From assembly GCA_037974665.1 (NCBI GenBank), contig CM075771.1, forward strand, positions 36,812,425-36,876,424: a stretch of 64,000 nucleotides of DNA, given 5' to 3'. The notes under the pieces are model-generated. The model had not been told where the DNA came from. It made no database searches and worked only from the letters and a program-made list of their open reading frames with translations. Position 1 is the stretch's first letter; every line of letters begins with the position of its first letter. This stretch comes from Ehretia macrophylla. Taxonomy: Eukaryota; Streptophyta; Magnoliopsida; Boraginales; Ehretiaceae. Shown here one piece after another: positions 23,198-34,418 of this stretch. The position numbers were made by a program, and so were the translations under genes.

Positions 23198-23202
23198 CCT
23201 AC
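23198..23202. repeat. Target-site duplication CCTAC, left copy
   Basis: Five bases repeated at 25699-25703. The interrupted string is the spacer sequence AAGCCCTACGCCCTCGG. Confidence 0.95.
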
Positions 23203-25698
23203 TGTAACGCCCCGATCCCTCACGAGACCGGAGGCTCTAATAACCAAGCTATTCTCAACCCAATTCCAACCCAGTCTCAAAATTTTAGGGAAAAACGGAC
23301 AGAGTTTCCCCTGTACTATGGACATTCTGAAAACCTGTAAACACTCAATAAAGCCACAACATAACAAGACATTCATTTATAACTAAAGATCTTAGCTTTA
23401 AGGCCATCCGAGCCTTAAGACTTACAAACAGTTTAGATACAGACAAGCATGCATTCATAACTTAACTTCTTTACAAAACCGCTTATCATGCCACTCCATG
23501 ATAGCTTTTAAGTATTCTTAGAAATTGAAAACAACCAGTCATTCACTCCCAAGCATGCGAAGCAGCTAATAGCAGAAATATAAGTTATTACATGCCATGG
23601 TTCTAAATCTACCACTACAACATCTATCCCTCAATTTGCAAACTATATAATATACACATATCACTTAGGTTACAAAATAGAACATAAAGTAAAGAAAACA
23701 AGTCCTACTCTCATCAACAAGAACATAGTCCACCTCAAGCAACTAGACACAGCAACTAATGCAACTCCTCCAATTGCGCCACCTGAAACATGTTAGTGAG
23801 GTATGAGCAACCACTGTTGCCCAGTGAGGGATAAGGTCCTGGGGTGTGCAATGCGACAAGTAATACAGTTAACAACAATAACAATTGAGCAAATCAAGAA
23901 ACAATGATAGCTTAAATAACCACATATTTGAAAGGATACATTTCTCATAACCCCTATACACCAATCTTCACTGGTCTTCATTCACGATCCACGAACCACG
24001 ATCACGATCACGATAAGCCGGCATAACCCCAAACACTCCAGTGGGTGTACTCCGGATGTACCCCGATAATCCTACGACCCAACATTCCATGGCAATCTCC
24101 GGACCAAGCGAATGAGGGACTAGGGCACGGAGTTTGAATATCCACCGGCAAGCCCTCTGCCGCCCAGCCGATATTCAACACATCCGCCCCTGACACTATG
24201 GTTGCACAACCACTATGCAATGCACTTAACAATGGCAAGTTAATAGCAATAATATAAGCATTAACACATAGGAGGATCAACAAAGTAGGTTGACCTCGAG
24301 GCAGTTAGAATATAAGCAATTATATAAGCTAATAAGCAATTTTACAAAGGGACATTTACAAAATAAGCATAGAATCATACCAAAAGCTCCAAATCAACTT
24401 GAAACCACATATAAACACTCAAGAAGTCATGCCATGGGTTTAGAAGTGTGAGTCAACCGAAATTGCACCTAAACCCATTTATTTTTCAAACTATTTCTCT
24501 TCCAAACCAATCTTAATGATTCCATTTTCAAGGAAAACTCTCCCAACCTTCTAACTAACCCTCAAGGTACCCTCTCAACCCTCTAACTCATTCAAACGCC
24601 CGCGATTACCCCGAAAGCCCCAAATTCCCTCTTATGGCTTTAAACTACACATACCTTATCCGGGCTTCAAACAAGGGTTATCAAAGCTTCTATAGCACCT
24701 AGGTAGCCTAAGAATACTAGAAGTGAAGCCCGAATCCACCCGGATTCGCATGAACCCCGAAACCCCTTTGTTAAAGTCGGCTATTTCACGTTTTATGCGA
24801 TTCTAGAGCAATTCAAGTGCACAGGGCTATTAGACTACCTTCATTAGCACCTAAGGCATCTATTAGGAGTGTTGACTCAAGCTAATACGTGCAATTACAC
24901 AAAACCCTAGAAAAACGTCACTATTCACCTCATAAATTCAAATGACGATTCCAACCGTTTAAAATGCGAACTAATAGCTCAAATGTGTTCTCTAGCACTT
25001 ATATACAAGGTATAATAGCATAGATAAGCTTTGAAATAGCATTTGATAACATTTTCAACAAATCAAGAAAAATGTAACATTTTAGATATGCATAAAAAGT
25101 CATGAAAACCCTCACCAATTGCGCGTAGGGACTCCTAGGAGGCTAGTAGACACCCTAAACCACTTGCACCTAGCTTGGCTTGGCTTGGAATAAGGATTTG
25201 TTGAGCAAAAAAAACTCTATTTCTTCTCCAATGCAATTCTCGGATTTGCTACAGTGTTTTCAGCATGCTCTTTTTTTGTTTTTTTTGTTTTGCTAAGTTA
25301 TGAGCTAATGTGTGTGTTGTGTGAGTTATATATTAAATGGGGCTAAGTTGCTTGCTTAAATGGTTCACTAAATGCGCTTAGTTAGCTTAAAACGAGCCTA
25401 GATAGTAAAATGAATGCTAGCTAATTCATTCCCTAAGTTATGTTACGTAACACTATTCATTCAACTACAAAAATTATTTTCTAAACGAGCTCTCCTATCG
25501 CCTCTAGCTCAATTGCACATTTTTCCCACTACTTTAACAATTAATATGATTTAATAAAAATACTAATTAACTAATAGAATGCAGTTTAAAAACGGAGTGA
25601 ATAGTAATTTAAGAAGACAATTAATAAGGCATAGAAAGAGGTGTGCAAATAAAGGATTCAACAGTAATTGAATGCATGGCTAAATCTCGGACATCACA
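23203..25698 (-). mobile_element. Solo LTR of a second Gypsy-like family
   Basis: A 2496-bp insertion starting TGTAACGCCCCG and ending GACATCACA, flanked by CCTAC. The ends resemble the other LTRs here when read on the minus strand (sense end GATCGGGGCGTTACA). It contains the shared LTR motifs at 24043-24064 and 24279-24291. Outside these motifs it does not resemble the 2293 or 34419 LTRs. There is no internal region, primer site or credible coding sequence, so this is a solo LTR. The AT-rich body otherwise shows nothing I can name. Confidence 0.9.
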
Positions 25699-25703
25699 CC
25701 TAC
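25699..25703. repeat. Target-site duplication CCTAC, right copy
   Basis: Partner of 23198-23202. The 5S spacer resumes with CCTACGCCCTCGG. Confidence 0.95.
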
Positions 25704-25837
25704 GCCCTCGGTTTGCGGGCCCAACCTCTACGTGAAGCAAAGTTTTCTTGCCCAAGGTGCTATGGGATTTAATAATAGAAATGTGGTGGATAAAGTATCT
25801 TGCCAATCCTAACCGGGGTAAAAAAAATTAAAAATTG

Positions 25838-25956
25838 AGGGTGCCACACGAAGACTTACCAAGGGGTCACACATCCTAGTACTACTCTCGCCCAAGCACG
25901 CTTAACTTCATAGTTTTGATGGGATCAGGTGCATTAATACTGGTATGATCGCACCC
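25838..25956 (-). rRNA. 5S rRNA gene, copy 29
   Basis: Full length with about ten changes. It shares the altered 3' third of copy 27. The 5' end is normal. Confidence 0.88.
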
Positions 25957-26516
25957 ATCATGTTGTGGGCACAAATCCTTTATGTGTTGATGGTTCACAG
26001 TCTCAGCCCAGAGAGATGGCCCATTCAAAAGGCCCAATGGGCTTAACAACGACCCATACGCTTCAACAATGCAGCATCATGGCAAGACATGATATCGACG
26101 CGTTATATGGCCCTGTAATATCCCGCGAGTGAGGTTGTCATCCTTTTAACAACTCACAACGTACGATCCGGGATGAAAAAATAGAGTAGAAGAAGAAATG
26201 TGGCCCAAAACTGAGGAAAATGTTAGATTTTGGGCTCTGAAAATAAGCGCAACCGAGCAGGCTTGCTGCCCCTGTCTTAGAGCTCTCGGAGAGCTTTCCA
26301 ACGGTATGTTGTGCGCCGCGTAACGCCTTACGGATCAAAAGTTATGAGCACCGGAGCGACGGAGACTTGGTCACAAGCCCTACGCCCTCAGTTTGCGAGC
26401 GCAGCCTGTACGTGAAGCGAAGTTGTCTTTCCCAAGGTGCCATGGGATTCGGTAATAGAAATGTGGTGGATAAAGTATCTTGGCAACCCTAACCGAGGCA
26501 AAAAAAATGAAAAAGG

Positions 26517-26635
26517 GGGGTACAACACGAGGACTTCCCAGGGGGTCACCCATCCTAGTACTACTCTCGCCCAAGCACGCTTAACTTCGGAGTTCTGTTG
26601 GGATCCAGTGCATTAATGCTGGTATGATCGCCCCC
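26517..26635 (-). rRNA. 5S rRNA gene, copy 30
   Basis: Full length with five scattered differences. Box A, intermediate element and box C all match the majority. Well preserved. Confidence 0.93.
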
Positions 26636-27195
26636 GTCATGTTGTGGGCACAAATCCTTTATGTGTTGACGATTCACAGTCCTAGCCTCGAGAGATGGCT
26701 CATTCAAAAGGCCCAATGGGCTTAACGACAATCCATCCGCTTAAAAAACGCAGCATCCTCGCAAGATGGGATATTGACGCTTTGTAGGGCCCTCTAATGT
26801 CCCGCGAGTTAGGTTGTCATCCTTTTAACAGCTCACAACGTACGATCCAGGCCGAAAAAATAGAGCGAAAGAAGAAAAGTGGCTTGAAATTGATGAAAAC
26901 GTTTGATTTTGGGCTCCGAAAATAGGCGCAGCTGAGCAGGCTTGTAGCCCCCGACGTAAAGCTCTTGGAGAGCTTTCCAACAGTATGCTATGCGCCGCGT
27001 AACTCCTTACGGATCAAAAGTTATGGGCACTGGAGCGACGGAGACCTAGTCACAAGCCCTACGCCCTCGGTTTGCAGGCCTGGCCTCTACGTGAAGTAAA
27101 GTTGTCTTGCCCAAGCTGCTGTGGGATTCGGGAATAGTAATATGGTGGATAAAGTATCATGGCAACCCTAACAGGGGCAAAAAAAATTGAAAAGG

Positions 27196-27314
27196 GGGGT
27201 ACAACACGAGGACTTTCTAGGGGGTCACCCATCCTAGTACTACTCTCGCCCAAGCACGCTTAACTTTGGAGTTCTGATGGGATCCGGTGCATTAGTACTG
27301 GTATGATTGCAGCC
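27196..27314 (-). rRNA. 5S rRNA gene, copy 31
   Basis: Full length with seven changes, including C18T and G7A. Promoter boxes nearly intact. Confidence 0.92.
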
Positions 27315-27852
27315 GTCATGTTGTGGGCACAAATCCTTTATGTGTTGACGGTTCGCAGTCGCAACTCAGAGAGATGGCCCATTCAAAAGGCCCAATGGGC
27401 TTAACGACAACCCATCCGCTTCAACAACGCAGCATCCTCGCAAGGCGTGATATCGACATGTTGTAAGGTCTTCTAATTTCCCGCGAGTTAGGTTGTCGTA
27501 CTATCTGGGATGAAAAAACAGAGCAAAAGAAGAAAAATGACCCGAATCTGATGAAAATGTTTGATTTTGGGCTCCGAAAATAGGCGCAGCCGAGCAGGCT
27601 TGTTGCCCCCATCGTAGAGCTCTCGGAGAGCTTTCCAACGGTATGCTCTGGGCCAAGTAACTCGCTACAGATCAAAAGTTATGGGCACCAAAACGACGGT
27701 GACCTAGTCATAAGCCCTACGTCCTCGGTTTGCGTGCCTAGCCCCTACGTGAAGCGAAGTTGTCTTGCTCAAGGTGCTGTGGTATTCGATAATAGAAATG
27801 TGGTGGATAAATTATTTTGCCAACCCTAACCGGGGGAAAAAAATTGAAAAGG

Positions 27853-27971
27853 GGGGTGTAACTCTAGGACTTCACAAGGGGTCACCCATCCTTGTACTAC
27901 TTTCGCCCAAGCACGTTTGACTTCGGAGTTCTGATGGGATCCGGTGCATTAGTGCTGGTATGATTGCACCC
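27853..27971 (-). rRNA. 5S rRNA gene, copy 32 (decayed)
   Basis: Full length with about ten changes, several in the 3' stem (plus strand GTAACTCTAGG) and in box A (ACGTTTGAC). Confidence 0.87.
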
Positions 27972-28527
27972 GTCATGTTGTGGGCACATATCCTTTATGT
28001 GTTGACGGTTCACAGTCCCAGAATAGAGAGATAGCCCATTCAATAGGCCGAATGGGCTTAACGACAACCCATCCGCTTCAACAACGCAGCATCCTCCCAA
28101 GACGTGATATCGACGCGTTGTAGGGCCCTGTAATATCCCACGACTTAGGTTGTCGTCCTTTTAACAGCTCACAACGTACGATCCGGGATGAAAAATAGAG
28201 CAAAAAAAAAATGGCATGAAAAAGATGAAAACGTTAGATTTTGGGCTCCGAAAATAGGCGCAGCTGTGCAGGCTTGCTGCCCCCGTCGTAGAGCTTTTGG
28301 AGAGCTTTCCAGCGGTATGCTGTGCACCACGTAACTCCTTACGGATCAAAAGGTATGGGCAACGGAGCGACGAAGACTTGGTCCCAAGCCCTACGCCCTC
28401 GGTTTGCTGGCCCAGCCTCTACGTGAAGCGAAGTTGTCTTGCCCAAGGTGCCGTGGGATTCAGTAATAGAAATGTGGTGGATAAAGTATCTTAGCAACCC
28501 TAACCGAGGGAAAAAAATTAAAAAGGG

Positions 28528-28646
28528 AGGTTGCAACACAAGGACTTCCCAAGGGGTCACCTATCCTAGTACTACTCTCGCCCAAGTACGCTTAACTTCG
28601 GAGTTCTGATGGGATCCAGTGCATTAGTGCTGGTATGATCGCACCC
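28528..28646 (-). rRNA. 5S rRNA gene, copy 33
   Basis: Full length with seven changes, mostly in the 3' stem. The 5' 50 bases have a single difference. Confidence 0.91.
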
Positions 28647-29193
28647 GTCATGTTACGGGCACAAATCCTTTATGTGTTGACGGTTTACAGTCGCATCCCA
28701 GAGAGATGGCCCATTCATAAGGCTCAATGGGTTTAACGACAACCCATTCACTTCAACAACGTAGCATCCATGCAAGACGTGATATCGACGGGTTGTAGGG
28801 CCCTGTAATATCCCGCGAGTTAGGTTGCTGGCCTTTTAACAGCTCACGATATACAATCCGGGACCAAAAAATATAGCAAAAGAAGAAAAGTGGCCTGCAT
28901 CTGATGAAAACGTTCGATTTTGGGCTCTAAAAATAGGAGCAGCTATGCAAGCTTGCTGCCCCCGTGGTAGAGCTCTCGGCGAGCTTTCCAACAGTACGCT
29001 GTGCGCCGCGTAAATCCTTACGAATTAAAAGTTATGGGCACCAGAGCGAAGGAGACCTAGTCACAAGCCCCACGCCCTCGGTTTGCGGGCCAAGCCTCTA
29101 CGTGAAGCGAAATTGTCTTATCCAAGGTGCCGTGAAATGTGGACGATAAAGTATCTTGGCAACCCTAACCGGGGCAAAAAAAATTGAAAAGAA

Positions 29194-29312
29194 GGGGTGC
29201 AACACACGAACTTCTCAGGGGGTCACCCATCCTAGTACTATTTTCGCCCAAACACGCTAAACTTCGGAGTTCTGATGGGATCCGATGCATTAGTGCTTAT
29301 ATGATTGCATCC
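29194..29312 (-). rRNA. 5S rRNA gene, copy 34 (decayed)
   Basis: Full length with about eleven changes spread over the gene. The spacer on its 3' side is shortened (GTGAAATGTGGACGATAAAG). Confidence 0.86.
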
Positions 29313-29843
29313 GTCATGTTGTTGGCACAAATCCTTTATGTGTTGACGGTTCACAGTCGCAGCCCAGAGAGATGGCCCATTCAAAAGGCCCAATGGGCTT
29401 AACAACAACCCATCCGCTTTAACAACGCAGCATCCTCGCAAGATGTGATATCAACGCGTTGTAGGGCCCTGTAATATCCAGCAAGTTAGGTTGTTGTCCT
29501 TCTAACAGCTCACGACGTACGATCGGGGATGAAAAAATAGAGCAAAAGATGAAAAGTGGCCCAAAACTGATGAAAACATTAGATTTTGGGCTCCAAAAAT
29601 AGGCGCAGCCGAGCATGCTAGCTGCCCCCATATGTTGTGCACCGCGTAACTCCTTACGGATCAAAAATTATGGGCACTGGAGCGACGAAGACCTAGTCAC
29701 AAGCCCTACGCCCTCGGTTTGCAGGCCCAGCCTCTACGTGAAGCGAAGTTGTCTTGCCCAAGGTGCCTTGGAATTTGGTAATAGAAATGTGGTGGATAAA
29801 GTATCTTGGCAACCCTAATCGGGGCAAAAAAAATTGAAAAGGG

Positions 29844-29962
29844 GGGGTGCAACACGAGGACTTCCCAGGGGGTCACCCATCCTAGTACTACTTTTGCCCA
29901 AGCACGCTTAACTTCGGAGTTCTGATGGGATCGGGTGCATTAGTGCTGGTATGATCGTGCCC
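29844..29962 (-). rRNA. 5S rRNA gene, copy 35
   Basis: Full length with five differences: two in the intermediate element including G68A, one at position 30, and two at the 5' end (GGGCACGATC). Last gene before the large insertion. Confidence 0.92.
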
Positions 29963-30308
29963 GTCATGTTGTGGGCACAAATCCTTTATGTGTTGATGGT
30001 TCACAGATGTGTTTTAGGGTCTTCTAATTTCCCGCGAGTTAGGTTGTCGCCCTTTAAACAACTCACAACGTACGATCCAAGATGAAAAAACAGAGCAAAA
30101 GAAGAAAAGTGGCCCAAGAACGATGAAAACGTTAGATTTTGGGCTCCGAAAATAGACGCAGCTGACCAGGCTTTCAGCCCCCATCGTAGAGCTCTTGGAG
30201 AGCTTTCCAGCGGTATGCTGTGCACCGCGTAACTCCTTACGGATCTAAAGTTATGGGCACTGGAGCAACGAAGACCTAGTCATAAGCCCTACGCCCTCGG
30301 TTTGCGGG

Positions 30309-30313
30309 CCCAG
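30309..30313. repeat. Target-site duplication CCCAG, left copy
   Basis: Repeated at 57471-57475. The interrupted spacer string is GCGGGCCCAGCCTCTACG. Confidence 0.95.
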
Positions 30314-33300
30314 TGTGAGGCCCGACCCCGAATAACGTGTGTTACCTCGATTTACGTGCCTTAGACCTAGAATTATATGACTGATCTTGGATTGCATGCC
30401 CTGTCTTAGTTTTCGTGCATGCTTCATCATACGTGCCTTGACTTAGAATTGTGTGCCCTAATCCTCGATGTACTGCACGCCTAGATATACATGTCCTGAC
30501 CTTGAATTACGTGTGAGACCTCGAGTTGCGTGTGATACCTTGTTTCGTGTGCCCTAATCTAGATTTGCATGCCTTGACCTAGGTTTAAGAATTGTGTTCG
30601 TTTTGTGTACCATGCATTGAATTACGTGCATTCATTTAGGGTTGCGTGCATTTAATTGGAAAATGTGCATTCGTCTCATAGTTTGTGTCCTACCTCGTAG
30701 TGCATGCCCTAGACCTAAGAAAGCGTGCCCTCACGCTAAACAATAAAGCATCTTATACGAAGCACTAGGTCATTAATTAATCCTACAAAATCCACTAACT
30801 ATTATTAAGTTACTAATTCAACTCACTAGAAGACAAAATTTCACTAAACACTAAGCATTCTTCATTCTTTATTCCTTATTCTTTTTGCACGTCCAACACC
30901 CAATTAAATAATACTCCAATAGATGACAAAAAATCAGAATTTTTATAGCCTTTGCCGACCACTAGGTGGTATTTGTGCATGTTTGCTCAATTCAAATTGA
31001 TTCTAGACAACTTATGACAATCCTATGACACAAATGCATAAAAAATTGCTCAAAACCTTTGTAAAATCCCACCTTGCGCGACCAAACATTCTTTGCCCAT
31101 ACTAGAAATTTCAAATATGCTCTTGAAGACACAAAAAAGCTGAATCATCAAGCTCAAGGCCGACCACATGCATGAAGAAGTGCAAAAGCTTCACTCTTTT
31201 TCATTTCTCTCATTTTTCCTCACACTTCTCTCTCATTTGCTCTCCACATTCTCTCAAGCTCTCATCTCTTCCCTATCTCTCGGCCTTGGCTGAGTTTACT
31301 CTTGCCTTTGCTCATCTTCATCAATTCATGGTGCATCAAGATGAGCAACAACCAAAGAAACTCAAGCAAGCTAGCTAGGATGCAAGAATCACACATGCAT
31401 GTCCTTTGAGTCTTCATTTTGGCCCTAGGTAAGTTTCTAAGCTTCCATTTCTTTTCTTCTTGTTCTAACCACATGCATGTACTAAGATCTTGGTCACTAA
31501 GCTAGGAAAAATAGAGAAAATCAAGTTGGAATCTCGGCTAGGCAAAGAAGAAGAAGAAATTTGAGCTTCATCAAAGTTTTGTGCATCTTCTTGTTGATTT
31601 GCTAAGGTGAGGGCTAAAACCTTTCGAAAATCCTTCAAAAATCCACATTCATGCTCTTAAATGCATGTCTTTGCTTCTGTACTTGAGTTATATGTGTGTT
31701 CATAAGCTTTTACAACCATGCATGGCAAGATTTTGGCTTGAAGTTGATGATAGATGAAATCGGGTTTGTTGACAGCTCTCTAACTTGTTGTTACGAGGTG
31801 ATTTTGGCTAGGCAAATGATGTTGAAAATGCATGAAAATTGGTAGGTAACTAGTTTTGCCAATTGTGAACATTTTTCGCAGAAATCGGCCAAAGATAATT
31901 TTGACTCTATGGTCCTCAAAATGGCAAATCATTAAAATGTGTCCAAATCTGGAAGTCTGGAAAAATGAAGCAGGTTTTGGCAGATGCACTGACCTTGTGG
32001 AACGAACCGGTTTTGACTTAGTAAATGATGTTGAAAATGCATGAAAATTGGTGTACTGCTATATTTTTCAGTTCTGGACATTTTTTGAAGAAATGGACTA
32101 AGGCTAAATCTGACCCTAAAGACCTCAAAAATGACAATTATCGAAATGTGTGCAAATCTGGACAGTTTTGTGCAATCCCACTGTTTTGGCTATAACTATT
32201 GATCTCGAACTTCAAATGATGAAAGGTTTGTTTCTGATTTTAGTTAACTTATTAAGCTTTAATTTGAAATCTTATTTACTGGAATTGGAGATTGTTTGTT
32301 TGACTCAATGATTGTGAGAAAACAGCCTATTGCAGTGAGGGTTTCACTTAGTTATATGCTTAGAAATTTGTTGTAACTTCTCTTGTGGTATTAATTGCTT
32401 TGGATTGTGGCATTAGGATGTTGTGTGGACTGTTTTGAGTACTTGGGGATGTTTGGATTAATTGATGCTTGGCTTGAGATTGATTTTGAGTTGACTTGGG
32501 GCTTAATTGTACGGGTAAGCACGAAATGGAAACCCTAGTGACTAGGCGAACATGCTAAGTGTTGATCCTTTGAATATTGAGTGTAATTATATGTTTAGTA
32601 GGCTGCCCGTAGTTGCCTTATAGCCCTAAATGTGATTTTGATTCGTTGCATGTTGACAAATAGGCCTTTCTTGCATCCGAACCACGTAGATTGTTGTTGC
32701 ATGTTGAATAACCTTATTATTTGATTACGTGGATGTTGAAATGAGTTGTATGACCTGATTTACGTGCGTTACATGGCTGCCCGTTTAATGTTCATATAAC
32801 TCCATATGATTTTCAAGTGAAATTACTTGTCTATTCGTGCCTCGCTTGTTTACTTGTCAATGTGCAATCTTATGACTGTCCGGAGGCAACCTACTTTGTT
32901 GTCCTCCTAATGTGATATATTAAATGTCATAAATGTGCATTGCATACAAGGTTGCAACCTTTCATTCTGGCATGGTAGCGTTCACGCACACCGGGCGGCA
33001 TTGGGCTTGCCGGTGCAACCGTGACTACCATGGTACCTATTCCCTCTCTCGCTTGGGGGCTAGACTTCCTCAGAGAGTTGGGTCTTAGGATTTCGGGGTA
33101 CATCCAGAGTACACCCACTTGGCGTGTTAAGGGGATGAATTAAAGTCAGCCGCAACAACTGAGAGCAAAAGCTCACCGTATCCTTTTTCTATATGTATAA
33201 GTACTCTCGCTTGGTTCCTAGAGAACCTCGGGGAGGAAAGACTGGTAATCGTATTCCTTTACTTTATATTATTGTTATGTACTTGTTTGTGTTATATTCA

Positions 33301-34102
33301 TGCTTGCAAAAGGATTTTCATAAGTTGAACCGGAAAATGAGTTTCAAAACCTATTTCTCGTTCCCCCTCACTGAGTTCATAAGGACTCACCCTCTTTTAT
33401 CATCTCAGGTGAAGAAGATCAAGAACAGGTACCCGAGGACGATGTGCCTAACGATGATTCCTTAGAGTGATTGCCTGTCTTATGTGCTTTATGTGATTTT
33501 GGCTACTTGTGAACTCCATGCTACTTGAAGACTATTTCTTTTATGTTGTTTGATGTGTAATGTAAAAGACCCCCATTGTAATTTGGGGTCTAATTTTGGA
33601 TTGTACTGATATTAACTAGACAGACACTAGACACTACTATGATCGTTTTGCTATTACTACTACTAGTATCTATAATAGGATTATGAAGTATTAGGTAAAT
33701 GCTAAGTAAAATGAACCAATCAAATCTTAAGCAGGTACACGTTGTTAAGCTAAGATCAACAGGTACTTTTGTAACAAGGATTAACAAACGAAAGAGACAT
33801 AGTATCCTGCTAGGTTATTGATCAAACTAGACATCAAGACAACCAGTAGGCATTTCAATTGATGATAAATAGTAATCTTAGTTGGAAATGAATTTGAGAT
33901 GGTAAATTTTGAGGCGTTTAGAGAATTAGGTCAAACCAAAGAGCCCAATTACAGCCGTTATGCTGCCGATTTTTCAGAAAATTTTGGGGTTTATGCCAAA
34001 ACGTTAAGTGTTAAATCTTCATAAACGGTTAAGTACGAGACGTGACTTGAATGTTAGATCACACCCTAGTCTAACCTTTATAGGCCGGGTTGGGGCGTGA
34101 TA
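30314..34102 (+). repeat. 5' LTR of the LARD-like element
   Basis: 3789 bp, starting TGTGAGGCCCGACC and ending GGGGCGTGATA, where the usual terminal CA has become TA. It matches the 3' LTR throughout, apart from scattered substitutions and a 70-bp segment (32853-32922) absent from the 3' LTR. It contains the CACGT repeat near the start and the shared LTR motifs at 32888-32900 and 33095-33116. A 68-codon reading frame at 31172-31378 recurs in the 3' LTR only because the LTRs are duplicates. Confidence 0.93.
30330..30740 (+). repeat. Degenerate ~20-bp ACGTG repeat in U3 of the 5' LTR
   Basis: A series of about fifteen imperfect repeats, each with ACGTGCC, GCATGCC, CGTGTG or similar followed by a TGACCTAGAATT-like stretch. 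It lies at the very start of the LTR, where U3 enhancers sit. Confidence 0.75.
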
Positions 34103-34118
34103 CCCTATAGGAAAAGAA

Positions 34119-34130
34119 TGGTATCAGAGC
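34119..34130 (+). other. Primer binding site (initiator Met tRNA) of the LARD-like element
   Basis: TGGTATCAGAGC, complementary to the 3' end of plant initiator tRNA-Met, 16 bp after the 5' LTR. It primes minus-strand DNA synthesis in reverse transcription. Confidence 0.93.
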
Positions 34131-34418
34131 TTAGTTTACTAACTAGGCGTTAGTCGGGTTCAACTCTCGGACCATGGGTAGAAGCCTTAAGGTAATTATG
34201 ATGTCTTGTTTATATGTGCTAATATGTGCTAATGTGCTTTAATTGCTTTAAGTATTGAATATTATGTGCCTTTGTGGACGATATGTATTCTGTATCATGC
34301 ACACCGACACGTCCTCAATGATGCATGCATGCTTTTATACTCTTTCCTTGATACATGTGCATGTTATATAACCGTGAATGACTGTTTATACACATAGATA
34401 GTTAGGATTAGGACTTTC
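34131..34418 (+). other. Leader of the LARD-like element (non-coding)
   Basis: About 290 bp between the primer site and the nested insertion. It has a short ATG frame of about 22 codons at 34173 and a good 5' splice-site match, AAG/GTAATT, at 34191-34192. No gag similarity is visible. Confidence 0.7.
34414..34418. repeat. Target-site duplication CTTTC, left copy
   Basis: Repeated at 51163-51167. It flanks the whole three-LTR tandem, not one element of it. Confidence 0.95.

Larger units (their letters stand above)
6011..23202 (-). repeat. 5S rDNA tandem array, segment 2
   Basis: Twenty-five consecutive units, start-to-start mostly 675-683 bp, with all genes on the minus strand. Departures are 703 bp (G-rich expansion before 18767), 648 bp (34-bp deletion in the gene at 19447), 666 bp (3' loss at 21450) and a large deletion at 22709. 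Spacers have the same order of landmarks as segment 1 and contain nothing else I recognise. Two interspersed subfamilies can be told apart: one reads CACAAATCC and the other CACATATCC about 15-20 bp upstream of the gene. Multi-unit duplications lie at about 9000-13300 and 13308-16027. Confidence 0.95.
25699..30313 (-). repeat. 5S rDNA tandem array, segment 3
   Basis: Seven genes in units of 650 to 679 bp. The shorter spacings come from small deletions. At about 29625 the spacer palindrome region is deleted between GCTGCCCCCA and TATGTTGTG. After copy 35, at about 30006, roughly 96 bp of spacer including the GCCCA cluster is lost. No other genes are seen. Confidence 0.95.

Noticed and set aside
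31172..31378. A 68-codon frame in the LARD LTR, repeated at 54612-54818
   Set aside because: Its repetition only reflects LTR duplication. It is low-complexity (S/F/H/L rich) and the antisense frame is equally open.
34119..34130. TGGTATCAGAGC as part of a tRNA gene
   Set aside because: Only the 12-nt complement of the tRNA 3' end is present, in the expected primer-site position. No cloverleaf is found around it.
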